A stretch of DNA of 64,000 bases from Nannobrachium achirus (lineage: Eukaryota; Chordata; Actinopteri; Myctophiformes; Myctophidae), in NCBI GenBank assembly GCA_963921795.1, contig OY997650.1, positions 18,090,862 to 18,154,861 of the forward strand, in the 5' to 3' direction. Under the pieces are notes generated by a model. That model ran no database searches. It was not told the DNA's origin and saw nothing but the letters and a program-made list of their open reading frames with translations. Positions 24,410-36,370 of the stretch are shown here, in pieces. Position 1 is the stretch's first letter; each line of letters opens with the position of its first letter. The position numbers and the translations under genes were made by a program.

Positions 24410-25378
24410 TTTCTGGCACTGGCAGAAGCTCAGGACCGTTTAGTGCTACTCTACAGTACATCCTACTGAACTAAGACACACAGCATATGGCCCTGCTGTG
24501 CCAGCACCTTGCCAAATAGTGTCTTCATAAAACACAGCCGTTCCAGGAGCAGTGTTTTACACAGGTCACCTTGCTGCAAATACATAGTTTATACTCCACT
24601 GAATGCAGTATGGACAATTAAACCCATGTACGGATATGCACAGTGCTTTTGTCATAGTCAGTCAGGTGAGACAGTCAATCGTTCAGTTGCTCACTCAGTC
24701 TCCCTGTTCCCGTTCAACATACACGGTTTCAGACAATTCCTTCCTAATTTGCCGGGAGAACACTAAAATAGCTGTGACTCTGGTTACTGAACTTTTTCAA
24801 AAGAACCACACTCAAAGAGAGAACGCTTCCCTCTCTCTTCCATTCCTCATTTCTGCGCGCAGTAGTGAGTCGGCTTTGACACGCGCTTCAAACAGACTAT
24901 TTAAATATGGGGAGATCAGGTGCAGCACGCATCGCACAGAACCTCCGTCGAACAAATATTGTTTTGTCAGTGTGTACAACTTTTAAGTGCGCATACAATT
25001 TCCTCTGGTTTTGCAAAGCTATTGGCATGGATAAGCACTTCCCCTGTGGCGGACACACTTTCAAAGCATATAAATGAATCCTTCAGAACTCTCTAATAGA
25101 AAACATTATTTTCCATCCAGATTTTCAAGGTGACTTGAGGGCAAATCTCATCGTCCTCAATCTGGGCAAACCCCATTTCTGCCATATTTTTCTGTATTAT
25201 GCAAGAGTCGTTTTTCACTGAACTAATTGTTAACATTAATACTTCAAAGGTATGCTCAGATATAGCTTAAAGATATCAGAATAGGTTTTTACTGTTTTAT
25301 AGGTATGATGTCACTTTATTTGCTTTAAAAAATTACTTAAACTTATTTTCCGCACAGTCGACCTTTAAATCACATCGC

Positions 25379-26064
25379 TTAACTCATCTGGTGCCGATCC
25401 CGAACTAGTTCGGCTTTATTTCAATCCAATACAATCTTTTTTTTATTAATTCACTTACCCCGAGCTGCTTGTAGAGTCGTGGGTGGTCCTGGCTCGCTAG
25501 CCGCTAGCCAGCTAGCCGTTCTACTCTGTCCGACGATATATTCCATTAAAAATGGTTTAAAATACATTTTTGAGCTCCCCAATGTTCACCCGATGTTCGG
25601 CGCCGCTTCCGATGAGTACACGAGTGTGCCGATCCCGAAGTAGTTCGGCTTTATTTAATTAAATGAATAAAATGATAAGAGGCCTTCTGAAGCCTGGCTT
25701 GATTTTTGTAGCTACTAGCCGAAAGCTAACAACGTCCCGGCCGGCCGTAATTTGCGAACGCAATCGCCAATCTCCGCCTAATCCAATGAAAGACCGCATC
25801 TTTAAAGGCTTATATCTCTTTTTTGTGTTTTAGGGAAGCGGCGCGAGGTTTATTTACGGCGAAATCGCCCAAAAATGATCTTTTAGATGACAAAATGGGA
25901 ATAGCCATTCTGTTAGCATCTTCATCCGGGACATTTCCATGCCGTGCATGAACGTGAGCACGTCAGGTCCTGGAAGCTGAAGTCCTGGAAGCTAAAGCGC
26001 TCGCCTATGAGAGATGCGCTGGCATTCTTTGGCCCCTAGAGGGCGCTGGCACTCAAAGAGTTAA
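25379..26064. mobile_element. TTAA-flanked MITE
   Basis: The left end TTAACTCATCTGGTGCC pairs with the right end GGCACTCAAAGAGTTAA. The 686-bp interior holds two copies of CCGATCCCGAA..TAGTTCGG (near 25396 and 25632). There is no transposase. A TTAA target suggests a piggyBac-type source. Confidence 0.7.
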
Positions 26065-27104
26065 CACCACAGTGTCCCTGCGTTTTGGAGATGATTCAGA
26101 GCCAATTACCAAGTAATTACATAAACATATGGCATGCTAACCCATTTCCAAGATATTGGACATCAGTGCTGAGCTGATAGCACAGCATGATACGATACAC
26201 ACTGAGGTGGATGAGAGGTTAGGGCAATATTTACCAGCCCAGGTCTCCCCTTGCCTTTTCATTGACAGGCAATTAGTGTAGCCTTTAGGCTGAAGTGCTG
26301 GGGATGTTCCCACCTTCTAGTCTCCTCAGGTAGCCTCTGTCTGCTCCATGGAGCTATGCTGCTTTTTAATTACACCCACCCACCGTTGTGGATTCTAGTG
26401 TTGTGGGCGTGTGTTTGTTTGTGTTTCTGTGAGTATGCTTTCAAATTGCATTCATGTGGGTTCTCTGTGGGGTTGTGGTGTATGTGTCCTTGTGTTTTGG
26501 TGTGCTTTCTGTTATGTTTTTGTGTGTTTCTTTCGGTCCTGTTTCTTGCGCGTGTGCCTGCGTGTCTCTGGGCTTATGTGAGTTTGTCTGTGTGATCTAT
26601 TTCTGTGCGTGTTTTGGCTCCTGGGGGCGCGTGTGTTTGTGCGGAATGTGTCTCAGAAACTCTGTAGGTTACAACTGCACCAGGGGAGCCTGTTGCAGTA
26701 GAAGAAAGCCATGGGCAGCAACACAATAAAATCAATGCTCCATGTACAGTAAGCATGGGTGGTTTATCCCAATTCAGCAACTTCTGTGTTATATGATAAT
26801 TCCCTCCTAAATTGAAATAAGACAAAGGTGTGTTGCATACAGTTTTAACATAATAATTGGAGGATTTAAATTAATTAACTTACTTATAAACTGTGTAAGT
26901 TCTGCTCATTAGCACCCTGACCCCACTGTACAGTATTGGTCTCCTTGAGAAAGGGAAGGCAGATGGGAGGAAAATGCAGCTGCATTTGAAGTGCAAATGA
27001 CTTGAGGTTAATTGTATATTTGTGAGCTCAGCAACAAGTAAGTTGGGCAATAACATTTGACAGACATTAATGTATATTATTTCATTGTTTATATGTTTAT
27101 GCAT

Positions 27105-27528
27105 AATTGCGACTGTCAGGTCGCAAGTTACTATGAAAACCTCTACCGGCTGTCTGTCCCTCCCTTCGTCTGTCAGTCACATCACGTCACGTCACACTTT
27201 TGGCCCTACTCTTATCTCCGGCACTGTTGCCCCTATCCATGCCAAACTTTGCACACACACACACTCCTTGGCTGGCAAACCACAACCTCTAGCCCTATTT
27301 CTCACATGGCCCTCGTTTAGCGCCACCATGAGGCCGATTTTTGCAAAACACCTTTTTGGACACTGCTCCTACAGATTTTGCCCTAAAATCACGCAAAGCG
27401 GTACACAGTATCTCTAAAGTCATGTCATCAACATGGATCTGTCACATTTCCCATATTCCCTCCTGATTGGCTACGATTGCCTGTGTATGCGATCTGACGG
27501 TCGCTTATCTCCCAATTAGGGAGTCTTA
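27105..27528 (-). repeat. Interspersed repeat family E, minus orientation
   Basis: It runs from TTGCGACTGTCAGGTCGC to GGTCGCTTATCTCCCAATTA followed by GGGAGTCTTA. Other copies lie at 35020-35790, 43081-43674 and 62881-63180. The class is unknown; the ends carry a GCGACC...GGTCGC inverted motif rather than long inverted repeats. Confidence 0.65.
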
Positions 27529-27624
27529 AGTAGATATATTGTGTGCGTGCGTGCGTGTGTGCGTGCGTGCGTGCGTGCGTGTCTTTGAGTTTGTGTGCAT
27601 CTCATTGCAAACAGTACGTACAAT

Positions 27625-27664
27625 TTAGGCATTTAGCAGACACTCTTATCCAGAGCGACTTAAC
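27625..27664. repeat. Short conserved fish repeat core
   Basis: CATTTAGCAGACACTCTTAT followed by CCAGAGCGACTTA is a very common dispersed motif in fish genomes. Confidence 0.5.
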
Positions 27665-28241
27665 TGTATGAAATCAGAGTAAGCAGTGTACTATAAACAT
27701 GAACCCTAACAAATCACAGTGTAAAAGGTCAAGAACAGTGGAGCTTCAAAGAAACTAGAATACCTGGTAAAGGTAAACCTAGCATCATGCAATCTAAATA
27801 AATTATAATTATAAACAACATTTATGGTTAAGAAATAACATGTGCATGCTGTACGTTTTTTTTCGGCTCGAGTGTGTCCACAATTGTCAGTGTGATTTAT
27901 AAGCATTGACAGACTTAAGTGTATTGCAGCAGATGCATTGTTTCACAGCTGTAAAGGCATATAGGAATTGTTGCCTCATCCCCAAGGAACTGCATCTTTT
28001 TCTCAGAGAAGCTGCGTGAAATAAACAGGCCTGTGATGCAGCAGCAGTGAAAGGCCTTGAATGCTAAACACGCCATGTGAGGGGAAGGGACTGAGAGACC
28101 GGGACGGGGAGGGTGGGAGACGAAAAAAAGAGTGAAATTGAGAAAGAACGAGAAAGGATGAGAAACCGTGGGAAAGCGACAAATAAAGAAGCTGGAAGAG
28201 AAATGAGAGGCGGACAGGCAGAACACACCAGCCAAAGAGAA

Positions 28242-28245
<4 letters not shown>

Positions 28246-28290
<45 letters not shown>
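28246..28290. repeat. GA microsatellite
   Basis: A run of about 22 GA units. Similar GA/CT runs occur at 20580-20608, 29380-29425 and 60140-60184. Confidence 0.9.
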
Positions 28291-28294
<4 letters not shown>

Positions 28295-29380
28295 GCGAGG
28301 AAGGAGGTAGAGTGATACCGAGGGCAGGAGATTGAGAGAGAGAAATTGTTCCACTTCCAATGATGGTTTGAGATCAGGAGCCCATGGGGAGATCTGTACA
28401 TTTCCGCCACGTGAAGGAAGGAGGAAATGGGCTGCCCTTTTGTGGAGAAGTGCAGGCATCAAGTCCTCCTATCTTGTGTCATCTGTGGGCAGGGCAGATG
28501 GCCCTTACAACTCATTTATCTGTCTCCTCTCAACCCCTCCCAGCACGGCCAGCCCTGATACTGTAGCTCTCCTGAAGAGCACTCATGCCACACTGTTCCC
28601 CCTGTATCCCCCCATACTGAATAGAATACTGACTACTGTTTTTGTCATAACCCTGTTGAATCAAATGGTATTATGCATTACTAAGTTTGAATGCTGTGTA
28701 TTCACCAAGTCTAGGCCCCTTTTCACTGTGTTCCCCTATGCCGTCTTTTTTTGATGCTTCAGAATAATGTTTCTGTTGACTGCAAATATTCTTCTCAACT
28801 CTTCATGTTGCTTAGCCTTTTTTTCTTTTTTTTGTACTCCCAAGTGCACTGCATACATTTATATACAGTAGTTACATTATAAATAGCCTGTAGGAACATT
28901 ATCAAGACACTACAGAAATATTCCCTGATTACGGTACCTAAAGATTAAAACGTAAAGTACTCACCTGCCCTTAGCCCCTTAGTTAGAAAGTGCTTAGAAA
29001 GACTTACAGCGCCTTACAAAGAACTGATCATTTTGGTGCGGGGAAACAACAAAACACTGTTATCATTCTAAATGTAATTAATGGTCAACATACAAAGCTG
29101 GCGAAATTGAATGTTACCAGGCCTCCAGGCTGACAAGGTAGATATAAGGTCATAGAGGCTTTAGTCCTGCCCCCACCCCCCAGAAAATAAAAAAAATCAA
29201 ATCCAAAAAATCTAAACAATTCATAATCATAGAACCTATTCAACACATATTTGACCCCTCAGTCGCACTGATTAAGTGGTGTAAGTGTAGTATAGGCATT
29301 CTCCTCTCTAGACATCAATAACCCTCTCACTTTCTGATTAGTTTTCTAGACTCTTGTTCTTAACCATGATTTCTTTCTCT

Positions 29381-29423
<43 letters not shown>

Positions 29424-29623
29424 CTCTCTCTCGTCTGTAGACGATCAACAGTATAACCATGACAAAGCAATACTGATGTAAAATCACTGCCAAAGGGACA
29501 CGTTTGCCATCTTATCTATCTGTACAAGTGTCTGCAGTGCAGTACATGACACGCCTCCTCCTGTCTGGAACACTGCAGCTGTGTGTCAAAGGACATGAGG
29601 TTCCTACTGGCAGTTGTGTAAAG

Positions 29624-30011
29624 CAGTGATTCTCCACCTTTTCAGGCCGCGACCCCCAAAATAATCATATTTTAACTGGGGACCCCCCCACCCAGACGAG
29701 CACTAAGAGTTGAGGCATTATATTTTGTATAACACGGTTCTACTGTGAAAATAGCAGATCTACATGCTCACAGCATGTAGATCGGCTATTTTCACAATTT
29801 CTGCCTCTAATATTTGACATTTTGGCCAATGATTAATTTAAATTGTCACTTTAGAAATGTGCAGATACCCTCTATACACTTAAACTTTATGTTGGTTTGT
29901 TTACTGTTGAGTGAGAAAACAATGTTGCACATTAAGTTAATCATCTGGGGACCCCCCAAAATAATTTGGGGACCCCCCTGGGGGTCCAGACCCACAGGTT
30001 GAGAATCACTG
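29624..30011. mobile_element. hAT-like element, family B
   Basis: The ends CAGTGATTCTCCACC and GGTTGAGAATCACTG are flanked by exact GTGTAAAG duplications. The palindrome is at 29745-29795. The right flank is a truncated 'acttaagtac' repeat. Confidence 0.9.
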
Positions 30012-30075
30012 GTGTAAAGTAACTAAGTACATTTACTCAAGTACTGTACTTCCAGTTTTTTCTGTACTTTTATTG

Positions 30076-30225
30076 TCTCTGCCAGGCCGAAGGCATGGGG
30101 AGACTTATGTTTTCACCTTGTCTGTCTGTCCGTCCGTCCGTCCGTCCGTCCGTCCGTCCGTCCGTGTGCGTGCATCCGTCCGTCCGTCCGTCCGTCCGTC
30201 CGTCCGTCCGTCCGTCCGTTACCAG
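30076..30225. repeat. CCGT tetranucleotide array in family F
   Basis: CTCTGCCAGGCCGAAGGCAT leads into about 100 nt of (CCGT)n with one GTGCGTGCAT break. The inverted equivalent is at 41395-41503. Confidence 0.85.
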
Positions 30226-30298
30226 CTCGGGTTCACTGCCAAACTGTGCTCATATTCATAAGATGTCCTGGTGATATACAGTATATAGCCAGTGATGT

Positions 30299-30892
30299 AT
30301 ATCGGACCAGTTACCCATATATGGAGACCCCTGGTACCCATATATGGAGATCCATGTACTGTATATAGTACATCCCTTTTATGCCCAATGCCCATACATG
30401 GAGATCCCAGCTGTCTGAACCAGCCACACAGATATGGGCTGTCTTCCTCCATATATGGGCATTCCCATATAAAGTCCTGTTAGGTATGGGCTTAATATTG
30501 ATGACATCAGGGATCTCCATATATGAGCATAAAAGGGATTCTGTGAGAGTGGTTCCCATGACATCACAACATACAGTCCCTTTTATGCCCATACATGGAG
30601 ATCCCTATCTGAACCAGCCACACAGATATGGGCCATGTCTTGGCCATCTGGCCAGTGATGTATATAGATGACATCAGGGATCTTCATATATGGGCGTAAC
30701 AGGGATTCTGGGGAATACCCATATATGGACTTTTACATAGGTGAGGTCACCTGTGATATCACCTGTGATGTCACAGTGATGTGTCAAGGGAACCACAGTG
30801 TCAGGCGTGACGTACAGACAGACAGGCAGAGATACGCGAACAAGATGTGCCAGTTTTCATAGTAAACTTGCGACCTACGGTTGCAATAATAA
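30299..30892. repeat. CArG-like array 1 and adjoining family E end
   Basis: It contains exact CCATATATGG at 30315, 30338, 30449 and 30719, plus near copies. It runs into a family-E end TTGCGACCTACGGTTGCAAT near 30870. See the finding on CArG arrays. Confidence 0.7.
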
Positions 30893-31235
30893 CTAGAACT
30901 GCACTCTGTCGAGGTGCCAACTTGCGTCTCACGCTCCAGCAGGCCACACATGGCCTACTTGTGCGCAAGCAGAGCACGCCACGAGGTGTGCGCTGCTGGC
31001 CTCATGTCCCTAATGTCTTCGCCTGTTAATGAAGACATTACCAAGAGCGCTCTTATATACCAAACTCTGTTGACATCACCAGGAATGCTGGTCCCTCATT
31101 GGCTAAATGTTACTCCATAAACTCGAGCTGATAACAATAGTGAACATGTTCATGCCCTTCAGGGAACCACACTAATAACAAGTAAGACCCCCTAAGGTGA
31201 AAACCTTAAAAAGGGACAAGGATGGAAGCTGGGGA

Positions 31236-31618
31236 TAGCCTGATTTCAGACTCAGCTGACGCTTGAGTCTGACACTGTGCCCAGTCTGAACGATTTACAG
31301 GGGGAGGTACTTTAGTGCGAGCGTGCACGCGTGCGGCCGCACGCGAGTGATCGATCTGATCATGTAATCAAAATTAACAGCTTGGTGAAATCAGCGCGCG
31401 CGAGTGTGCCTGCCTGCCTGCCTGGTGTGTGTGAACTTCGTTTGAATCGTTTCAACTGCTGCGCGGATTGGATATTCGCTAGACCCACCCCCACCCCCTG
31501 CGCTCATTGGAAAGCCACAATTTTGGGTTGCTAATCTGCCGATTCATTTACTCAGCTCCAGACCAGAGAAACGGTCCACTCTGAGAGTGGACGGGGTCTA
31601 TGGGCTGGAACCAGGCTA
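31236..31618. mobile_element. MITE-like element with AGCCTG ends
   Basis: TAGCCTGATTTCAGACTC at the left is roughly inverted at the right (GGGTCTATGGGCTGGAACCA GGCTA). The interior is CpG-rich (31310-31480) but shows no promoter or gene. Confidence 0.45.
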
Positions 31619-31636
31619 AGCTGGGGAGACTCTTAA

Positions 31637-32161
31637 AACCCTCTAAGGCCCGCATTAAGAAATACTTGAAATAAAAAATTGAAAAAAATCAGATGGTGTT
31701 GTAGGAGTCCTATTAAGAGGAAAATGTAATGTTTTTTTCAAAAAAATGTTTTTGTAAGATTTTATAGCCATAAATCAAAAATCATAAATCATGCTCTAAT
31801 TTACATATGGGGGATATTTTTCACAATAATAACATATGTACATGTTCTAGACATTCTAATGATCACCAAAAAAATAGTACAGGCATTTTACTTATGTTTT
31901 TGTGAGGTATAGCTTCCATGAAAAAGTGAGATGTTGTTCGTCAAAACTCTGGAATTTCAGCGGGTGTGGCGGGTGTGAATGTCAGCCCCTGTGGGGGGTA
32001 TTTATATGCAAATATTGTGGCCAATGGCATTGTAATACTAAACAATAGAATCCAATGGTGGTGTTTAGGTGGTAGGGGGAGCTAAAATAAAATGATTTAA
32101 ACCTTTTTTTGGATAAAATACAAACGTTGTAATATTACAACCGTGGGCCTTAGAGGGTTAA
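31637..32161. mobile_element. MITE with AACCCTCTAAGGCCC inverted ends
   Basis: A perfect 15-bp terminal inverted repeat, AACCCTCTAAGGCCC at 31637 and GGGCCTTAGAGGGTT at 32145-32159, encloses an AT-rich interior. TTAA lies at the right edge and TTAAAA at the left, so a TTAA target is likely but not clean. Confidence 0.65.
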
Positions 32162-33117
32162 AGGTAGAGTTGGAGATTCTCAAGAGCGTTGGTTGAATAT
32201 GAAATATCCGCATGTCTTTTTATTATCCTTCTGCCGAGCTGGTCGAGTCATCATTCTGATGTCAGCACAGGTCAGCTATATCCATATCATTCAGAGAGGT
32301 ATTGACCAGCTCCATATATGGCTATGGACCACGACACATGCATGCACCGGATCTGCAGGTTTTCATAACAAATGCGACCTACGATCGCAATAATAACGTA
32401 CATTTTTTTTCTAGTGCACTTTATATTTGACAAATAAAAAGTCAAGAAAATAGGTAAACATGTCAAAATAATTAAATGAATAGAATTCAAAGCAATGCTA
32501 AGAGACCGTTTAGCACAAAAATACCAAAAATCATGAATGCAGCGGCCAGTTGCCATGAAACTCAAGTATCCCTCATGAAACTTGGCACACACACACACAC
32601 ACACACTGCTAGTAGGACAAGGAAGAACCTCCACCCCAAATGTTTCAAATCGGCCTCATGGTCACACTATAGCAGCCCACTTCACAATACAGTTCTATCA
32701 TTATCTTTTTTTACTCTGGATTCAATTGGATCATGATGCAATGCCACATATAGGCCCCATCCCTTTCACATGTCAGGGTAAACACAGCTGCAGCTAATAA
32801 AGGTTATAGTGATGTAGGTGTACTAGTTAGCATGCACTGACAATACTATTGACTATGGCGAGTATTTGTTCTTTGGCACACCTAATCTGACAGTCTAATT
32901 AATTTAAATTGGTTGCAGCCATCTGTACCCTATGACATATTTGTAATAAGGGTCCATTGCCAATCATTATGCCTGTGATAAGACATGGGTTGAATACAGT
33001 GGTCTGTGTTGATGATTAATTCTATTATCACCTTGTCACGGTGTGTGTCAGAGGAAAGTGCAGATTAATTGAGACAGAGGGTTCATACGGTGAATGTATC
33101 GCCTCAAAACAAGAGGA

Positions 33118-33475
33118 TCTAGAAAAAGTGCGCCTCGGAGCACAGGTCTCCGCCAGGTCAGGTAGTTTATTGTGGGCTAGCAATGTTCGTAATTCAGGAT
33201 GGAATATGAAATAGCACACGTGTGAAGTGAGCGGTGATCACATCACACTTCACACATTCGTTTAATGACTAAAGAGATACTGTGTACAGATTTGCGTGAT
33301 GTTTGGACTAAATCTGTAGGAGCGCTGTTAATGTTTTTTTTTGCTAAAATCTGCCTCCTGGTAGCACTATAACAGGCTCATGTGAAATATTTGGCTGCTC
33401 TGGCATCCAGGGAGTGTGTGTGCACACATTGCTACGGACAGGGTGCAAGACATAGTCTCGGCCTGGCGGAGACAA
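33118..33475. repeat. Family F repeat copy
   Basis: It runs from GCGCCTCGGAGCACAGGTCT through GGAGCGCTGTTAATG and TGGTAGCACTATAACAGG to ATAGTCTCGGCCTGGCGGAG. Longer copies are at 40349-41503 and 46963-47680. Confidence 0.55.
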
Positions 33476-34168
33476 CCTGGCTTACAGCATGGTGAAGCAG
33501 GCAAGGTTTGAAACCACAGAGCCAAACAAATCCAAAAAGGGAACAGGAAATAATCCAGACTCAAAGTCAAACAAACAGGCAGCCTATGGCAGAGGGTGAC
33601 CAGAAAGCAAGGACACTGGCCTAGGGCAGTGGACCAGTCAGGGCAGGACCACTGGACTGGATATAACTGGACTGAACTGGAACAGGAACAGGAACAGACA
33701 GGACCAAAGTACTGGCTGGGACAGGACAGCATGGGCCCTCCCTTGCAGACGGGCTCATGCCCAAGCTCACAATGTACCACAATGTGTTTTGAGCTCCCAG
33801 ATCTGCTATTTCTGCCGAATGTTTCCACCAGAACAGGGAATGCTTCAAGTGGCTAAGTTCAGGTTGGGGCTAGCAGGCCGTCAATTTGGAGACTGGATGT
33901 TAACAGAGAGACACAGGCTGCTGGAAGCTATCGGGTTGAGATAAAGGCTAGAGTCCGGTGGCTAGCTATTTGGAGGCTAGCATGCCAGTGGCTAACTTGC
34001 TGTTGGTTACCTGGTCAAAGAGGTTCCAGAACAAGTGGCATCACCACTAATTGACACAGCTGTGGCTCTTGGGCAGCGCTGCCTGCTGCCATATTGGAGT
34101 GACTCATACCGGAGGATTATGAAAGTGAGTCAGACGTCTCATTACTCCGACTACGTGGCTACGCATGT

Positions 34169-34193
34169 GGTTAGGGTTAGAGGTAGGGTTAGT
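34169..34193. repeat. Short interstitial TTAGGG-like repeat
   Basis: GGTTAGGGTTAGAGGTAGGG then TTAG; this is common in fish introns and not a telomere. Confidence 0.7.
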
Positions 34194-34394
34194 AATGGGA
34201 GGCGTTGGAACAACACTACGCACCCGACTCATACAGCACATAATATGAACCTCACCTACAGACACAGTAACAGAAACATTTTATGCAATCATCCTTTATC
34301 TTGCCTTTGCTCTATTGATTAACCATTCTGTTTTTTTGTTTTTTTTCTTCAACTCACTACCCATTTTGATGTTGTCCTGTGTATATTTGGTTAT

Positions 34395-34841
34395 GTAATA
34401 TCATTTGGGCCTGGGTACTTTAACTATTGAAAAATAGCACAAGCTCACAGCTACTGTATATTTTTGAAAAATCGAAAAAAGTCTTTGAATGTTTCAAATC
34501 CTTCTAAGGTTTTTTGAAAAACCTATGTTTCTATGTCAGTGGTGCTCAAACCTTTTCATGTGAAGGACCCCCAAAATGATATGTATTTGGCCACGGGACA
34601 CCCATCTCAAAATATTTGGTTCCAGGGACCCCCCAGAAGCAGAATTTGAGTTACAAATGTTTGCTTAAAAAATACATATATTCAAAGATTTGCACACATT
34701 TTCATGACTTAGCAGAAATAGCAGATCTACAAACTTGTATATCTGCTATTTTTCAATAGCTAAAGTATTAAATAATTAAGACCCCTCCACCTTGGGCCCT
34801 AGTAACTCAGTCCCACTTTTACCCCTCTTGTGACGCCCCTG
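34395..34841. repeat. hAT family C copy, left end missing
   Basis: It starts within GGGCCTGGGTACTTTAACTA and ends CTTGTGACGCCCCTG. Remnant GATCTAC palindromes are near 34427-34470 and 34715-34753. Confidence 0.65.
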
Positions 34842-35019
34842 ATCATGAACCCATGAGACAGAGCTCTGCTACTGTGCGCTGATTGTTGTAATGGAACGAC
34901 CAATTGAGTGTCTTCTCTTGTTCTGGAACCTTTTTCACCTGGTCTGGGAAACGGGCTGAAGGGCAGCGGGGCTAGATTAGCTGTCAAGCTCTTAACAATT
35001 TCAGTCAATACATCTACAC

Positions 35020-35790
35020 CAGTAAGACTCCCTAATTGGGAGATAAGCGACCGTAGGTCACTTATCTCCACAAATAGGGCAAAAATTTGTTTTTCCAAAA
35101 TCTTCCTGATCCATGTTGATGACATGAGTGTAGACATACTGTGTAGTGATTTTCGTGATTTTAGGGCAAAATCTGTAGGAGCAGTGTCCAAAAATGTGTT
35201 TTTAAAAATCGGCCTGGAGGTGGCGCTATATGGGAGAGATTCATGTTGATGGGATGAGTAAAATGTGTTTTGCAAGAATCGGCCTCATGGTGGCGCTAGA
35301 AGAGGGCCATGTGAGAAATGAGGGGTGGGGTCTCCGCGCCGCCAAGGCGGACGAATAGGTACCGGCCCCGGCTGTCCCGGTCGCTCCTAGCCGGAGTCAC
35401 GGCATTTTATGTGAGCTGCAGTGTAGGGGGTCCTCCACTGGGGGCGGCACCACTTTTGCATCCGTTCTGGAGCACCAGGAGTCGGTGGTCCCCGGGAATT
35501 CCCTGTGAGCAGCCCCGTTGGGGTGGTCATTTGGTCAGTTTAGCACATTTGGTCATTTTTTACATCTGGGGGTCCCCCAGGGACCTGGGGGTCCCTGGAG
35601 CTCCGGGGGTCCTTGGAGGTTGTAGTTTGGCAGGTAAGGAGTGTGTGTGCAAAATTTGGCATGGATCGGGGCAACGGTTGCGGAGATATGAGCAGGGCAA
35701 GAGTGTGACATGTGACGTGTGACTGACGGACTCACTCACGGACAGCCTGTGGAGGTTTTGGTAGTAAATGCGACCTACGGTCGCAATAAT
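35020..35790 (+). repeat. Family E repeat, plus orientation
   Basis: It runs from CAGTAAGACTCCCTAATTGG to GCGACCTACGGTCGCAATAA. The body carries ATCGGCCTCATGGTGGCGCT and short tandem GACT-type units. A second partial start (35808-35860) follows. Confidence 0.65.
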
Positions 35791-36059
35791 AGCCAGGCTT
35801 GAGTACCAGTAAGACTCCCTAATCGGGTTGGTCGCTTATCTCCACAAATAGGCCAAAAGTTTGTTTTACCAATTATTACACTCTATGTGAACATTTACAT
35901 CAACAAATCCCAAGTACTATGCAGAACGACCCATTTCAAGTTTTTAATGTACAACAATATTTAGAAAATAGGTCTACAAGCTCACAATGCTACGCATTGT
36001 CCTCGTCCCTTATATTCCCATAGGTTATATGGAGATCTCAGTGTTTGTCAGTCCTTGTT

Positions 36060-36370
36060 CATTTATGCCCATATATGGACATCTCTATATCTACTGTAAC
36101 AGTCCTTGTCCCTTTATGCCCATATATGGAGATCTCTTAACTGTAAGTCCTTGTCCCTTTTATGCCCATATATGGATATTCCTGATGTCATCCGTATATG
36201 AACATATATGGGCTTTCTGATATGCCCATATATGGAGATCTCTTAACTGTAAGCCCTTGTCCCTTTTATGCCCATATATGGATATCCCTGATGTCATCCG
36301 TATATGCCCATATATGGGCTTTCTAATATGCCCATATATATGGAGATCTCTGTATCTCCATATATGGGTA
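36060..36370. repeat. CArG-like array 2
   Basis: Exact CCATATATGG occurs at 36069, 36120, 36166, 36226, 36272, 36308 and 36358, within units such as TTTTATGCCCATATATGGAG. It is followed by a family-E end at 36690-36802, where ACGTCGACCGCACGTGTGAC is repeated in both orientations. Confidence 0.8.

Noticed and set aside
28003..28410. Leu-Ser-rich minus-strand frame resembling a membrane protein
   Set aside because: The run of LSLS residues is the reverse reading of a GA microsatellite, and the rest has no recognised motif.
30121..30225. CRISPR-like direct repeats
   Set aside because: The CCGT units are a simple tetranucleotide array with no spacers, in an animal genome.
31310..31480. CpG-rich segment as a promoter or CpG island
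   Set aside because: It is short, lies inside a repeat with inverted ends and has no associated exon.
34169..34193. Telomeric repeat indicating a fusion point
   Set aside because: Only about four imperfect units are present; such tracts are common in fish introns.
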